Part shown: one piece after another, positions 44,958 through 54,810 of the stretch | Position numbering within the stretch: the first letter of the stretch is position 1 | Layout: each line of letters starts with the position of its first letter | Source of the DNA: Spirometra erinaceieuropaei | Lineage: Eukaryota > Platyhelminthes > Cestoda > Diphyllobothriidea > Diphyllobothriidae | Length of the DNA: 64,000 nt | Reading direction: 5' to 3' | Assembly (NCBI GenBank): GCA_902702965.1 | Contig: CACRXP010000143.1 | Location: 631,263 to 695,262, forward strand | Position numbers and translations under genes: made by a program | The notes under the pieces: generated by a model | What the model was told of the DNA's origin: nothing | Database searches by the model: none | The model's input: the letters and a program-made list of their open reading frames with translations, nothing else

Positions 44958-47186
44958 ACAAAACTGTCTTTTTGTGGGGATCCGTATTAAGGCCCAACTG
45001 AGAACTGCACAGTGTTTTTTAGCAGGTGACTTGGCATAAATAAAATATCTCAATGACACATAGTTAAAAGATGACATTTTTATCAAAATTCCGAGAACGG
45101 ATAGGAAGAAAGCGGAGGGCCATCTATTTCTCTGCACCACATGCTATTCGGCCAAAACTGCTGCGTCAATTAACCAGAGCATACGAAACATAGCAAACGG
45201 TATAATCAGGAAACGTCCGCAATCAGTAGCTCAAATTTCAATGCGGCAATCTCCGACAGGCGAGGAGTGAATGAGGCCATCGACATGAGGGTGGTTAGAG
45301 GCAATCATGAAGTTTTACAAGCTCTTCTGAACGAACTTTCATTTCTACTCGACCATTCTCTCCCTATAGAGCTGAATGAGTGTCTTATAACATAAAAATG
45401 AGATGCTTGACACTGGAGATACATTACTGTGGAAGTTCAAGCCACGGTGTCTTTCTCACTTGTTATCTGTCTTATGCAACGACAGGCTCCAGTTGATAAA
45501 CCGTCGCGAAATTTATAAATTTCGATAAATTCTGCTGTCTATGCCTGCTTTAAATTCATTCCGAGGAAATACTGCTTCAAGACACACTACTGTCAAGTTT
45601 ACTTATGGAAATAAATATCTTGATTACGGTATCTCCACTCTCATGGAAAGCGACGTTCTTTTGCCTGAATCCTGCTATTGTAGCACCAACGAACAGTTGA
45701 GCATCTTAAACGCGTCAGCTCAGTCCATCATTAGCAACAGCCACTCGTTGGAATATTTTTCGAGGGGTGAGTTACTACTACTATAGTGTAGCTAATTAAC
45801 AGCGTGCTGAGGCGCCAGACTATTCAGCATTTACCTAGCTGTCCACCATTATTGGACTTACTTTTTGTTGATCTGAATTTAAGGAACTCAGCCCAACGTG
45901 ACGCGCGTGGCATACGTTAGACTATCAGGTTGCTTGACGTTCAATTATTAACTCTTTCATAAATCCTGTCTTGGCCTGATATCCATAGTCTGTGATTGGC
46001 AATCGTGTCCTTCGCGTTCGCAACAGCAGATCCAAACTTAGCCAGAGAACGTTTTCAGGCAGGCTGATATAACTGATGCTGTCCCAGATACTTTTTTAAG
46101 AAATGACACGTTTTTAAGTATCTGTCTAGGCAATGTCCTGAAAGAAATAAAAGCGTTATTTGAGGAACTGATACATTCAAGGGTGCGGCGAAGTGGCAGA
46201 TACTTAACGACGTGGCTTTTGAATTTTTTGGACAGTCTGCCTTTTGTGCATTTTTTCGCTTTGAGCATGTTAACCGTGCCCGCAGGTTCGCTTTTCTAAA
46301 CGATATTGCACATATGGTGGATTCCCAAAGGGTGGAAATAAAGAATCAATGAATCTGTTTGAGTCGCATCAAAGGCGGTAGGGCTTATGTTCATATTTTA
46401 CCCTGATTTCTACATTTCTCATGGCCTAATCAAGCCCAAATTGCCATTGCGTACTCCGACTGCCATAGACCTTGGCCGTTTGTTCCATTGTGTGGGCTCA
46501 GCAGAGATGGCAGAGTTAAAACCGTCGGTCTACGCGTGCTTTACATGAGACCTGACCCCATTACATCTAGCAGGCTTACGTGAGGCGGCTGCGGTTTTGC
46601 GAAGTCTAGACACGTCTCTGAAGAAACTGACGCCGTTGCCTACTTAACCTCTTGTGTTTATCTTTGTGTGGGTATAAATGCTATCCTTTATGCTGTCGTC
46701 GATGGGTCGCAACGCTGAATGCCATAAGAGGTACCGCTTTCGAATCATGCGCATTGTTTCCGACGGAGTATTTCCGTCTGCTTAACGCGCAAATGGAAGT
46801 CGCATGGCAGCGGTTAAATATGCTTAGACAGCAAATGAAGGCGCCTGCTGAGGATTCCAATAACGTGTACTTAAGGCCCTCTCGGATAGATAACAGCCGC
46901 AAACCGGACTCCTCACTGACTTTCCAGGTGGTCTTTCGTACACATGCGGCTGTCTTTTGGGATTATCTCGATCCCCAAGTAGCGGAGAAGAAAATAACAA
47001 CCTTTTAAATCATGCCACTATAGCACAAGCACCTGATTGCCACCTGCCACGCAAGTGGGAAGTGTGTTTATCGGCTCCTTCTCGATGTGGCTCCCCTGCA
47101 GCATGTGTGATCGGGGTCTAAGACAAGCCCGGTGCGCCGAGTGCCGTGGCCAGGAAGGCTACTGAAGTCCACTCAGCCTGCCCAAG
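44958..47186. other. Unassigned, with one possible exon
   Basis: 45474-45555 repeats 7828-7900. The open frame 46652-47008 contains a segment (MEVAWQRLNMLRQQMK, then NNVYLRPSRID) that looks more protein-like than its surroundings and is followed by CAG|GTGGTC, a weak splice donor. No family is recognised and no neighbouring exon was found, so this is a guess below 0.2. Confidence 0.35.
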
Positions 47187-47188
47187 TA

Positions 47189-47515
47189 CAGTAAGTGAGC
47201 TAACTCATGAAATCTCAACAATAATTCCTAAATGCGTTTCCGTTTCGAAAAGATTAATTAAGCAGGGTTGTAGAACCAATCATCGCTTAGCTAAATACTA
47301 TAATGATTTGGTTACCCCAGAAAGCCGGCATTCGAAGAAAGTTCCTTTTGGCTCCATCTGCAAACCGTACTCCCTAAAAATTGACTACTTAAGTAGTTTG
47401 CATTTTTCTCTCTGATTTTCGATGCCCTTAAAAATTCTACTACACCTTCTACAAAACATGCATAAATGTATTCATTCTTTTGCTCATTCAGTAGAAAATT
47501 ACGCCAAAGGATACT
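47189..47515 (+). mobile_element. FB1 foldback element, left half only
   Basis: Starts after TA with CAGTAAGTGAGCTAACTCATG and follows the FB1 left arm through ACTACTTAAGTAGT to 'GTAGAAAATTACG'. It stops where a PLE remnant begins. Confidence 0.6.
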
Positions 47516-47517
47516 AG

Positions 47518-47666
47518 CAACGCCCGAGGCAGTGGCTATACGGCTAGCGAATCCGGTGTTATGCTGTCAGAAAACCCTGACACAATCGCTCTCTCTACCG
47601 TGGCCAACGCCAACCTCAAGTGATGACGACATGCCGCCTCAAATCCTTAATTACAGTGATGAGTAA
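47518..47666 (+). pseudogene. C-terminal tail of a PLE endonuclease
   Basis: Codons read TPEAVAIRLANPVLCCQKTL, then LSLPWPTPTSSDDD. This matches the C-terminal signature (A-I-R...P-x-L-C...QK...L-x-L-P-W) that I associate with flatworm PLE endonucleases after the GIY-YIG core. Only about 50 codons are present. It may belong with family F (7217-7468), whose tail is missing. The identification rests on one short motif. Confidence 0.45.
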
Positions 47667-48234
47667 TCCGTGTATTCAATCCAAAAACATTGCTTAAACA
47701 CTCTCTTACACCCTTCCCCTAATTCTAACAACCAAAGTCCGCCGTCCTTGTTATGCGGACGGCGTGGGGAAGATGAGTGTTAAAGACTTAATAGCCCTTG
47801 AAACACCTATAAACACTGTTAATTGTGTACATTTTTATTCCTTCATGTAACTGTACTGGCCTGACTAGGAATTACCGAATACACGTGTTTGCCAACTTGA
47901 CTTTTCAAGTTAAAACTAATTCACGCGCAAGTCACCGAGTCTGCTTTCGCCTTGCTGTGGAGCAGACGGTCGGACGCGACGGCCGAACTGTCATAAATGT
48001 CAGAGTAACACAGGTGACAAAGTTGGCGCGAATGCTACACGGGCTCAAGCCAGCAGGATTCAGTCCCTGCAATAACTTCACTTCGCCTAGGCCTCAGCTC
48101 GTCCTGCCTCCCACTTCCCCTCAATTCAAATGACCTCCAATTCCCAAAGCTATGGCATTCTTCATTACCTCTCTAAAAAGTTAATTTACTAGGCCGTTAA
48201 TGTGCAACTGCGTGCCTCTGGGAGTTTGAATATA
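47667..48234. other. No feature recognised
   Basis: Contains 'TAACTGTACTGGCCTGAC' at about 47850, shared with about 13876. An open frame at 47825-48133 follows it without a known domain. Confidence 0.4.
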
Positions 48235-49211
48235 CAGTAGGTGGGCTAACTCATGAAATATCAACCGAAATTCCGAAATGCGTTTTCGTTTCCAAAAGAT
48301 TAATTAAGTAGGGTAGTAAAACTAGTTAGCCTGCAACATAATTGTATAATATTTCAGTTACCTCAGGATGCCGGCTTTCGAATAAACTTCCCTTCGGCTT
48401 CATGCAAAAGCCTCACTTTGCAAAAACCGACTACTTAAGTAGCATGAAATTATCTCAGGGATTTTAAGTGCCCTTAGCAATTCAATGATACTTCATAGAA
48501 AGCATGCATAAAAATATTCATTCTTTCGCTCATTCGGTAGAAAATTACGTCTTCTTCCAATTTCGTAATCGAAGGAGGGACATAATTCGGTTTTAAAAAG
48601 GTTTCTCATTGTGAGATTGTTAATACCGTCAAAGGGCCGTTCAAAAATCGTCGTATCTTTGCATTTACCAATGTGGCTTGTAAAGTTAACAATATGGATC
48701 AAATCTACTGCTTAATTTTATGAACCCTATATGGCCCCTCTTTAGTACCGTAGAAAAATGTGTCGTTTTCCGTGCGCGGAAAATATTCGGCTTGTAGTTT
48801 GGAAACCCTGAATCCACGTTTGACGTTAGAGCGGGCTCAGAACGATTCGGGAATTGGAAACACTTTTTAAAACATAGTCATGTCCCTCCGTCAAATTTAA
48901 GATTATCTATCAAATGAGCAAAGGAAGAAATATTTTATGCATGTCTTTCATGAAATATATTTGAACTTTTAGGGACATTAGAAATCACTGAGAAAATGTC
49001 CTGCTACTTAAGTAGTCATTTTTTACAGAGTAAAGTTTTTGCCTGCAGCCGGAAGGAAGTTCATTCGAAAGCCGGCATCCTGAGGTACCTGAAATATTAT
49101 ACAGTTATGTTGCAGGCTGCTTAATTTTACAAAACTTCGTAATTAATCTTTTCGAAACAAAAACGCATTTCGGAAGTTTGGTTGACATTTCATGAGCTAG
49201 CCCACCTACTG
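48235..49211. mobile_element. FB1 foldback element, full length (977 bp)
   Basis: Preceded by TATA and starting CAGTAGGTGGGCTAACTCA; it ends GAGCTAGCCCACCTACTG. The two arms pair for roughly 375 bp each around a 230-bp centre. Both arms contain ACTTAAGTAG. It is the best-preserved FB1 copy and is in opposite orientation to 11481-12453. No gene inside. Confidence 0.8.
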
Positions 49212-50137
49212 TGCACGCACCTGTACAGACATTTTCCTAATGATGTTTTGATGCAAGAAGTTGTTCGTCTTCTATGGTATTACGTGGTAGCTAGCTTAGT
49301 GACTCTTATGAGAGACACTTGAGCTCGCGATTAGCTATAACACAAACCACCAAACAATATTTTCTCATCTATTCGGGTGCATGATCTTTAGCTCCTTCCA
49401 GTGGGTGTATACAGTTCACCCAGTTCAACTGCCGGGAGCAAAGATGGGTTGGGAGAAAGCTCAAACGCGATTGCATGAACATCAATTGTGGACGACACGC
49501 CTTCAATTATGACACCGTTAAATGTGTGGGCCAGGACGATGAGTAGGTATCAGAGTATTTGCAGGAAGTTTGGACGTCCACCAACTGCCCAATTAACCCC
49601 CACACAAATTCGTCCTCACCCTATCTAGTTTTGCGAACCTCCTTGAGAGGGGAGAGTACGTTACGTCCTTACCGTAACGGTGGGCCGTTGTGTAAATCTC
49701 CGTGATCAAATCTCCTAATAAGAATTCAACTGCAAGGGCGGGAGAGTATGAAGTTCATTTCTGAGCTTCTCGCAGTGAAATCTGCTTATCAAAAGGTGTA
49801 TGATAGGCTGTCGTTGCCGACTATGTCCACCGTGTGCTACTTAGCAAGATGCAGCAGACACGGTGACTTACGCATGAATTAGTTTATAGTGACGGCACAC
49901 TTGCGCAGCATCTACCACACTCTCTATCTTCTCCACTCCCCACCTGAACCCGATGTCAATACAGAGTCAAGAAGACCGGAGGCGAGGGTCGCAGGCGGGA
50001 GACGCGGTCGTGCCCACACCTTGGCGTTCCACTCCCCATCCCGTGGTCCACACAGCAAATGACCAGGTTTCTGACCAATAGCAACAACACCCCCAAAAGT
50101 GATCACAAGGACGAGCTTGATGATTGGGTAAGCGCAG
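49212..50137. other. Unassigned, with repeat block 49855-50060
   Basis: 49855-50060 matches 19733-19990 in part ('ACGGTGACTT', 'CACTCTC', 'AAGAAGACCGGAGGCG'). No gene recognised. Confidence 0.4.
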
Positions 50138-50561
50138 AGGCACGACGTTTTATGAACGGACATTTTACGGTATTAAATATCTCACAATCAGAAACTTTTT
50201 TAAAACCGAATTATACCTCTCCTTCGATTACGAAATTGGAAGAAGACGTAATTTTCTACCGAATGAGCAAAAGAAGGAATATCTTTATGCGTATTTTCCA
50301 CGAAGTATTATTGAATTGCTAAGGGCATTAAAAATCACTGAGAAAATTTTATGTTGCTTAAGTAGTCGGTTTTTACAGAGTGAGGCTTTTGCATGAAGCC
50401 GAAGGGAAGTTTATTCGAAAGCCGGCATCCTGAAGTAACTGAAATATTATACAATTATGTTGCAGGCTTACTAGTTTTACAACCCTACTTAATTAATCTT
50501 TTGGAAACGAAAACGCATTTCGGAATTTGGGTTGACATTTCATGAGTTATCCCACCTACCG
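50138..50561 (-). mobile_element. FB1 foldback element, right half only
   Basis: Follows the FB1 right arm from 'GTTTTATGAACGGACATTTT' to 'TTTCATGAGTTATCCCACC', ending TACCG. Together with 47189-47515 it shows that half-elements are common. Confidence 0.6.
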
Positions 50562-51125
50562 AAAATGTATCTTCCAGTAAATTATCGTGTTTGAATATAC
50601 CCGTATCAGTTCATTTACGCGGCTATGCCAGGCTTGAGTACCTTAATGGATCTCCTTTCCTCTAAAATTGTCATTTCTCAGCCATTTAAGTGGGAGGGGC
50701 GGTGTATCCACCCAGTTTAGGAAAGCAATCTTCGCGTCGGAGTGCTTCTCTCTCCTGGGAATAATTTGCACCAATAACGACATGCGTCAGATGAGACAGA
50801 CTTCAATTGAAAGAATTCATTTCCCTGTAGACCTCTCATCGCCAGGCTAAAAACATCCAGGGATGTGCACCCGACTTTTCTGGCAAGGTATGTTAATATA
50901 TTCTCTCTAAGAAGAAAATGTCTCTGAAATTCAGCGTTCCGTTCATCTTAATTATTACCACTCGGTTGTCGTGTTGCTGTAGGAATATTGACGTCCTCCG
51001 GATTTTGCTGATTTTCACTGACTCTGACTTGGAGGCACCTGCAGCTCGAACCCGCGTTCTTTAGACATTGACTGTTACTTAGACTAACACTCTTTGGGCC
51101 TTTGCTCTGTTATTTGCGTTCGAGG
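50562..51125. other. No feature recognised
   Basis: Ordinary mixed-composition DNA without a convincing frame. Confidence 0.45.
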
Positions 51126-51129
51126 CTAT

Positions 51130-51300
51130 TAACCGCGGCGGGGTCAGGTTTCAGAACACACTCGTTCCGTTGGTTCCGTTTCTGAAGTTCCACAAACCTG
51201 ACGTTGGGCAAGGATGGTTGGTTATGGCTAATTATCCAGAAATAGCCACTTCAGTCTCCCTTGTCTTTGCCGATTTTTCTTCTTTTACGCACTTAATTAT
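51130..51300 (+). mobile_element. Degenerate SINE fragment
   Basis: The 'CACACTCGTTCCGTTG' head hairpin remnant is followed directly by the 3' body ('TTATGGCTAATTATCCAGAA', 'TCTCCCTTGTCTTTGCCG'). The tRNA-like middle is deleted. Confidence 0.55.
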
Positions 51301-51384
51301 CGCTATGCGACTGTCTGCAAGGGATCCGGACTGGTGTAGAAGCAAGCAGGTGAATTCCAGGAAGCAGTTCTAAGAAAGACGATG

Positions 51385-51736
51385 CGACCATTGAAAGACA
51401 AAATTTATTTGCCTGACCTTTCGAATTCTAACTCAAACCCAGCATCAGAGGCAGTCTCAGATAAGTATAGTGGGGACAGAGTGAGTGCGTTATTCTTAGT
51501 GCGTAACTGTAGTGATACCAAATGCGTACTATAATGAGCAGCCCTCGCGATCATCGTAGGGGGTCGTAATTGATGCGACGGTGGCTCGTCAGTCCGCGTG
51601 CGATTAGTTAATGGACGCTGTTTCATCATCTGTGTTAGATGACGACATGATAATGGCTCGGCAGTTTGACACGCTGTCATCGGAATTGTTGCCTCCCCGT
51701 CCCCCCTTCCCCCCCCCATGACAGATTCTCCTACTC
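51385..51736 (-). mobile_element. Family A PLE 3' end (A6), beside an assembly gap
   Basis: Minus strand: C-terminal and 3' non-coding sequence shared with A4 (30669-30959), a decayed hammerhead at 51414-51450 (CTGATGC; GAAAGGTC) and an end at 51385. The gap follows upstream. Confidence 0.6.
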
Positions 51737-51831
51737 NNNNNNNNNNNNNNNNNNNNNNNNNNNNNNNNNNNNNNNNNNNNNNNNNNNNNNNNNNNNNNNN
51801 NNNNNNNNNNNNNNNNNNNNNNNNNNNNNNN
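51737..51831. other. Assembly gap (95 N)
   Basis: Unknown bases inside PLE sequence. True size cannot be judged here. Confidence 0.99.
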
Positions 51832-51839
51832 AATCTGAC

Positions 51840-52560
51840 TTCCGGTAGAACTGACTCCACCAGGTCATTGGTGCATGAAGGTGTAGGTTAACGGAAAAAA
51901 ATCCGTCCGCCTGGCCAGTTGGCGCATTTTTAAACGCAAAATTCTGAAGCGTTTGAATCTCAGTTTTGAAGGTGTCCAGTGACCCTCCTTTCCAACGAGT
52001 ATCAGACTACAAGTACTACTTACTGTGGCCTTTATGGCGCCTCTCATTCTACAGTGTTGAAACAAGTTTCATGCTGTAACACTCGTTGTTGCTGCTCTGT
52101 TAGCTGCTTAGACGAGAGGTTGCGGACCAAGTTTGAGCTTTCTGTGCCTGGTGGTTTTAGCCTAGTCAGTTTCCGTTCCAAAACTTCTCTCTTCCGGCTT
52201 TCCTGTGGTGGGCCAGAGGTGAAATTGACTTCCCAAGTACTGCGGCGATAGGATCGCCGAGAGTGTGGACACACTGCCTTCTGTTCTCCTCGATCTCCGC
52301 CTTGTACTTCTGCAAACGCCGGTGACAGTCGTCGATCAGAACTCTTGTCCTCTGTTTGGCAAAATGCCTCGCAACTTCTCTTCCCATGGCCATATTAACC
52401 GGAGCTTTATATCTCAGGCATCGTCGGGTGAGTTCGTCTTGGAGACATCGATGCAGAAAACGTAACTGCTCGTATGGTGCTGCCTCTCAAGTAGAGAATA
52501 ACTCCCAGATGCGAGCAGTCCGAAGCCCATCGCGCCCGAATTTTTCACGAATGAAGGCGA
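51840..52560 (-). pseudogene. PLE N-terminal region, broken
   Basis: The minus strand from about 52560 codes, with frame changes, an N-terminal region rich in Arg and Leu (LRFLHRCLQDELTRRCLRY, VARHFAKQRTRVLIDDC, HRRLQKYKAEIEENRR), then from 52160 SNLVRNLSSKQLTEQQQRVL, the NLSS-QLT signature just before RT in PLEs. No RT follows before the gap at 51737-51831. It is either the 5' part of A6 with the middle lost at the gap, or the start of an element whose minus-strand pLTR is at 52579-52769. Long plus-strand frames here are shadows. Confidence 0.65.
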
Positions 52561-52632
52561 AATTTCGAGTTCCAGGTGTAGGCACAAGTGAAGGAGAAGA
52601 AGAGTCGAGCACCGGAACCCTTCGTGTGTTGT

Positions 52633-52672
52633 CCTAAGCTTTCCGACTTGTACAGAAGTCCATCGTCAGAGG
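52633..52672 (-). ncRNA. Hammerhead-ribozyme-like motif, family D
   Basis: Minus strand: stem I CCT/AGG, CTGACGA (52663-52669), stem II GACTT/AAGTC, GAA, self-complementary AGCT, T. A mismatch closes stem II. The partner at 53328-53366 has lost core bases (CCGACGA; TGACAGCTC). Confidence 0.45.
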
Positions 52673-52804
52673 TAATAGCAGCAACAGAACATGCCACAAT
52701 TATAGGGCATGAGGGCCAATCATCGAACGACGGCGCAAGACTGGAGGTGACTCTGTACGCCCTGAAGAGGCGTATAACGAGACTCAGAATGCACTCACAA
52801 TTGA

Positions 52805-53005
52805 ATACCTCATGAGGCTGATGGAATTCTGCCACCTTACTTTCTCCACTATTGCGGGAGAGACCTATGCAGAAATCAGGGGAACCCCAATGTGCTAACC
52901 GGTCTCCGGTTTTGTGTCGGAACTAGTCATACAGGAGTTAGAAAAGATTGCTTTCATCTAATATGAACTGGTATTTTGGCGCCGTTACGTAGACGACACG
53001 CCGTC
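52805..53005 (+). pseudogene. RT motif B to C fragment, family D
   Basis: Reads LMEFCHLTFSTIAGETYAEI, then RGTPMC-stop-PVSGFVSELVIQELEKIAF-stop, and FWRRYVDDT at the end. The PLE-type motif B (GTPM-S in active copies) and the catalytic YVDD are recognisable. Two stops interrupt it, and the frame is cut by the inverted repeat at 53009. Confidence 0.7.
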
Positions 53006-53008
53006 ATC

Positions 53009-53141
53009 GGCGACTATTTTGGTGGCTGCGAAGTTAAACTCGTCGTTGACTGTGTGACGAGGCGACGTATTATCACAAGTGGCCGTCCCCACCTACGAAA
53101 TGGGTCACGAGTTTAACCTCACAGCCACCAAAATAGTCGCC
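53009..53141. repeat. Short hairpin: 35-bp arms, 63-base loop
   Basis: GGCGACTATTTTGGTGGCTG from 53009 is answered by its complement ending at 53141, with two mismatches in 35 bp (53009-53043 and 53107-53141). It copies the codons for HEFNLTATKIVAHAG in inverse orientation, so the duplication happened within the element. Confidence 0.8.
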
Positions 53142-53279
53142 CACGCCGGAAACAAAACAGGCCGAGAATTGCTTGAAGCCTGTGCCTCGGATGAGAACTC
53201 GGTCAATCGACTTATCGGTCTGCCACCGGCGTATAGAGCCCTGCATAGTCAACCCCAGTCTTGCGCCGTCGGTCGATGA
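53095..53279 (+). pseudogene. PLE endonuclease tail, family D
   Basis: Codons read MGHEFNLTATKIVAHAGNKT, then ELLEACASDENSVNRLIGLP and AYRALHSQ. This is the PLE region C-terminal to the GIY-YIG core (compare FLEAWHSDADSINRHVDL in family C). The catalytic core is absent. Confidence 0.65.
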
Positions 53280-53413
53280 TTGGCCTACATGCCTTATAAC
53301 TGTCGTTTTTTCTGTTGCTGCTACTACCTCCGACGATGAACTCCTGCACGAGTTTGACAGCTCAGGAAAATAAACGCAGTGTTCCGGTGCTCGACTCTTC
53401 TTTTTCACTTATG

Positions 53414-54000
53414 CAATACTTACTTTTATCAGCCATTCCGCCCATGTCCGTTTTCGGTGTCCGTTTTCATCTGGGGCCCTCCATTGTGTGAAAATCTGGT
53501 TTATTGTGCTGAGGCAGGCCATGTTTAGCACTCGCAGGCGCCTTGTCTGGCTCTGTCAGCCGCTTGCGCGAGTCCTGGCATCAGATGACTGAACGACTTA
53601 GCCGGCGGACCGGCGCGTGGGTGAGATGGGGCCTGCGGAATCCGTTCCCACTGCATTCGCAGCAGAATCCTCCCTATAAACAGTCTGACGTAGTAAATAT
53701 CGTGGCTTGGAAGACCGCCAGCTGCCGGGGTAACTCAGTCCTCCCCTCAGAACGGGGAATCGGGCAAGAATGACTCTCTTTCTCAATGTGGCCCCTCTGA
53801 CACACCCACTCAGATGGAATGGCTGAGTGCCCCTGGCTTTATGGAAACCTAGTCCGTCTTTCGCGGAGCAGGCGAGTGTGTGTGACAAGCGTAGGTAAGC
53901 GGTATTGTGCTGTTAACCACTGCACATGACGGCGCCTCCGGTTTTCTTTCCTTTGTCTTGACACTGGGCTCAGGTGGGTGAGGAAGAAGGTAATAAAGTA
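53414..54000. other. GC-richer unassigned block
   Basis: Overlapping open frames on both strands (53543-53888) without recognisable domains. Nothing can be named. Confidence 0.4.
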
Positions 54001-54810
54001 TAGCGCATGACTGATCTCATGAAATGCTGTCCAAAATTCTGAAATGCGTTTTCAATTAGGAAAGATTACCTAAGTGGGGTTGTAATACTGATTATCATGT
54101 AGCCTACACTCAGTAATGACTTCTTAAGTAGCACGCACTTTTCACATTGATTTTCGATGGTCTTATAAATTTGATTATATTTTATAGAAAACATACACAG
54201 AAATATTATTTTCGTTAAGTTTGGTAGAAAATCGCTTCTACTTTGCATTTTATAGTCTGAGAAAAGGGTACATTTAGGTTTTGAAAAAGTTTTCAGATTC
54301 TCAAAGAATTTTGAGCCAGATCAGCCGTTGCATTAGCGCTCAACGATTTCAGTCTGCAAAGTGCATACTTTCCACGTAAGAAAAGCCGTATATTTCTCTA
54401 TGTCTTCAGGTAAATACCCCATAGACTGAATAAAACTTTGCAATGGATGCGGGCTGTTTTGTACATTTCATGAAGAGCATTAGTAAACGGAAATGTGCGA
54501 TGCTGTATGTATGCACATCGCACGGTCTCAAAAACTCCATAATGAAAAACTTTTTCAAAACTTAAATATACACTTTCTTAGTGCATAAAATGTAAAGATG
54601 TTATTTTCTACCAAACTTGTATAATGAAGCATATTTTTGTGCATGTTTTCTATAAAATATGTTTGAATTTATAAGACCATCGAAAATCAGTGTGAAAAGT
54701 GCATGCTACTTAAGTAGTCATTTTCTACTGAGTACAGTTTTTGCAGGAGGTCGAAAAGAATTGTATTTAAAAGCCGACATCTCAGCAAATTCAAAATGTC
54801 ATAGAGAGGA
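54001..54810. mobile_element. FB2-type foldback element, right end truncated
   Basis: Left arm from 'CTGATCTCATGAAATGC', including 'TTTTCAATTAGGAAAGATTA' and CTTAAGTAGCA. The right arm contains 'GCTACTTAAGTAGTCATT' and 'AAAAGCCGACATC' but ends before the terminal bases. No genes. Confidence 0.55.

Larger units (their letters stand above)
52579..53413 (+). mobile_element. Family D PLE fragment with inverted ends
   Basis: Arms of about 190 bp at 52579-52769 and 53229-53413 are reverse complements, and each carries a family D hammerhead region and a short tail. Between them is plus-strand coding debris: RT motif B to C (52805-53005) and the endonuclease tail (53095-53279). The N-terminal RT, linker and GIY-YIG core are missing. 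A second, smaller inverted repeat sits at the junction (53009-53141). Confidence 0.7.

Noticed and set aside
46652..47008. Possible host exon
   Set aside because: The segment looks somewhat protein-like and has a weak splice donor, but no family match and no partner exon, so it was not called.
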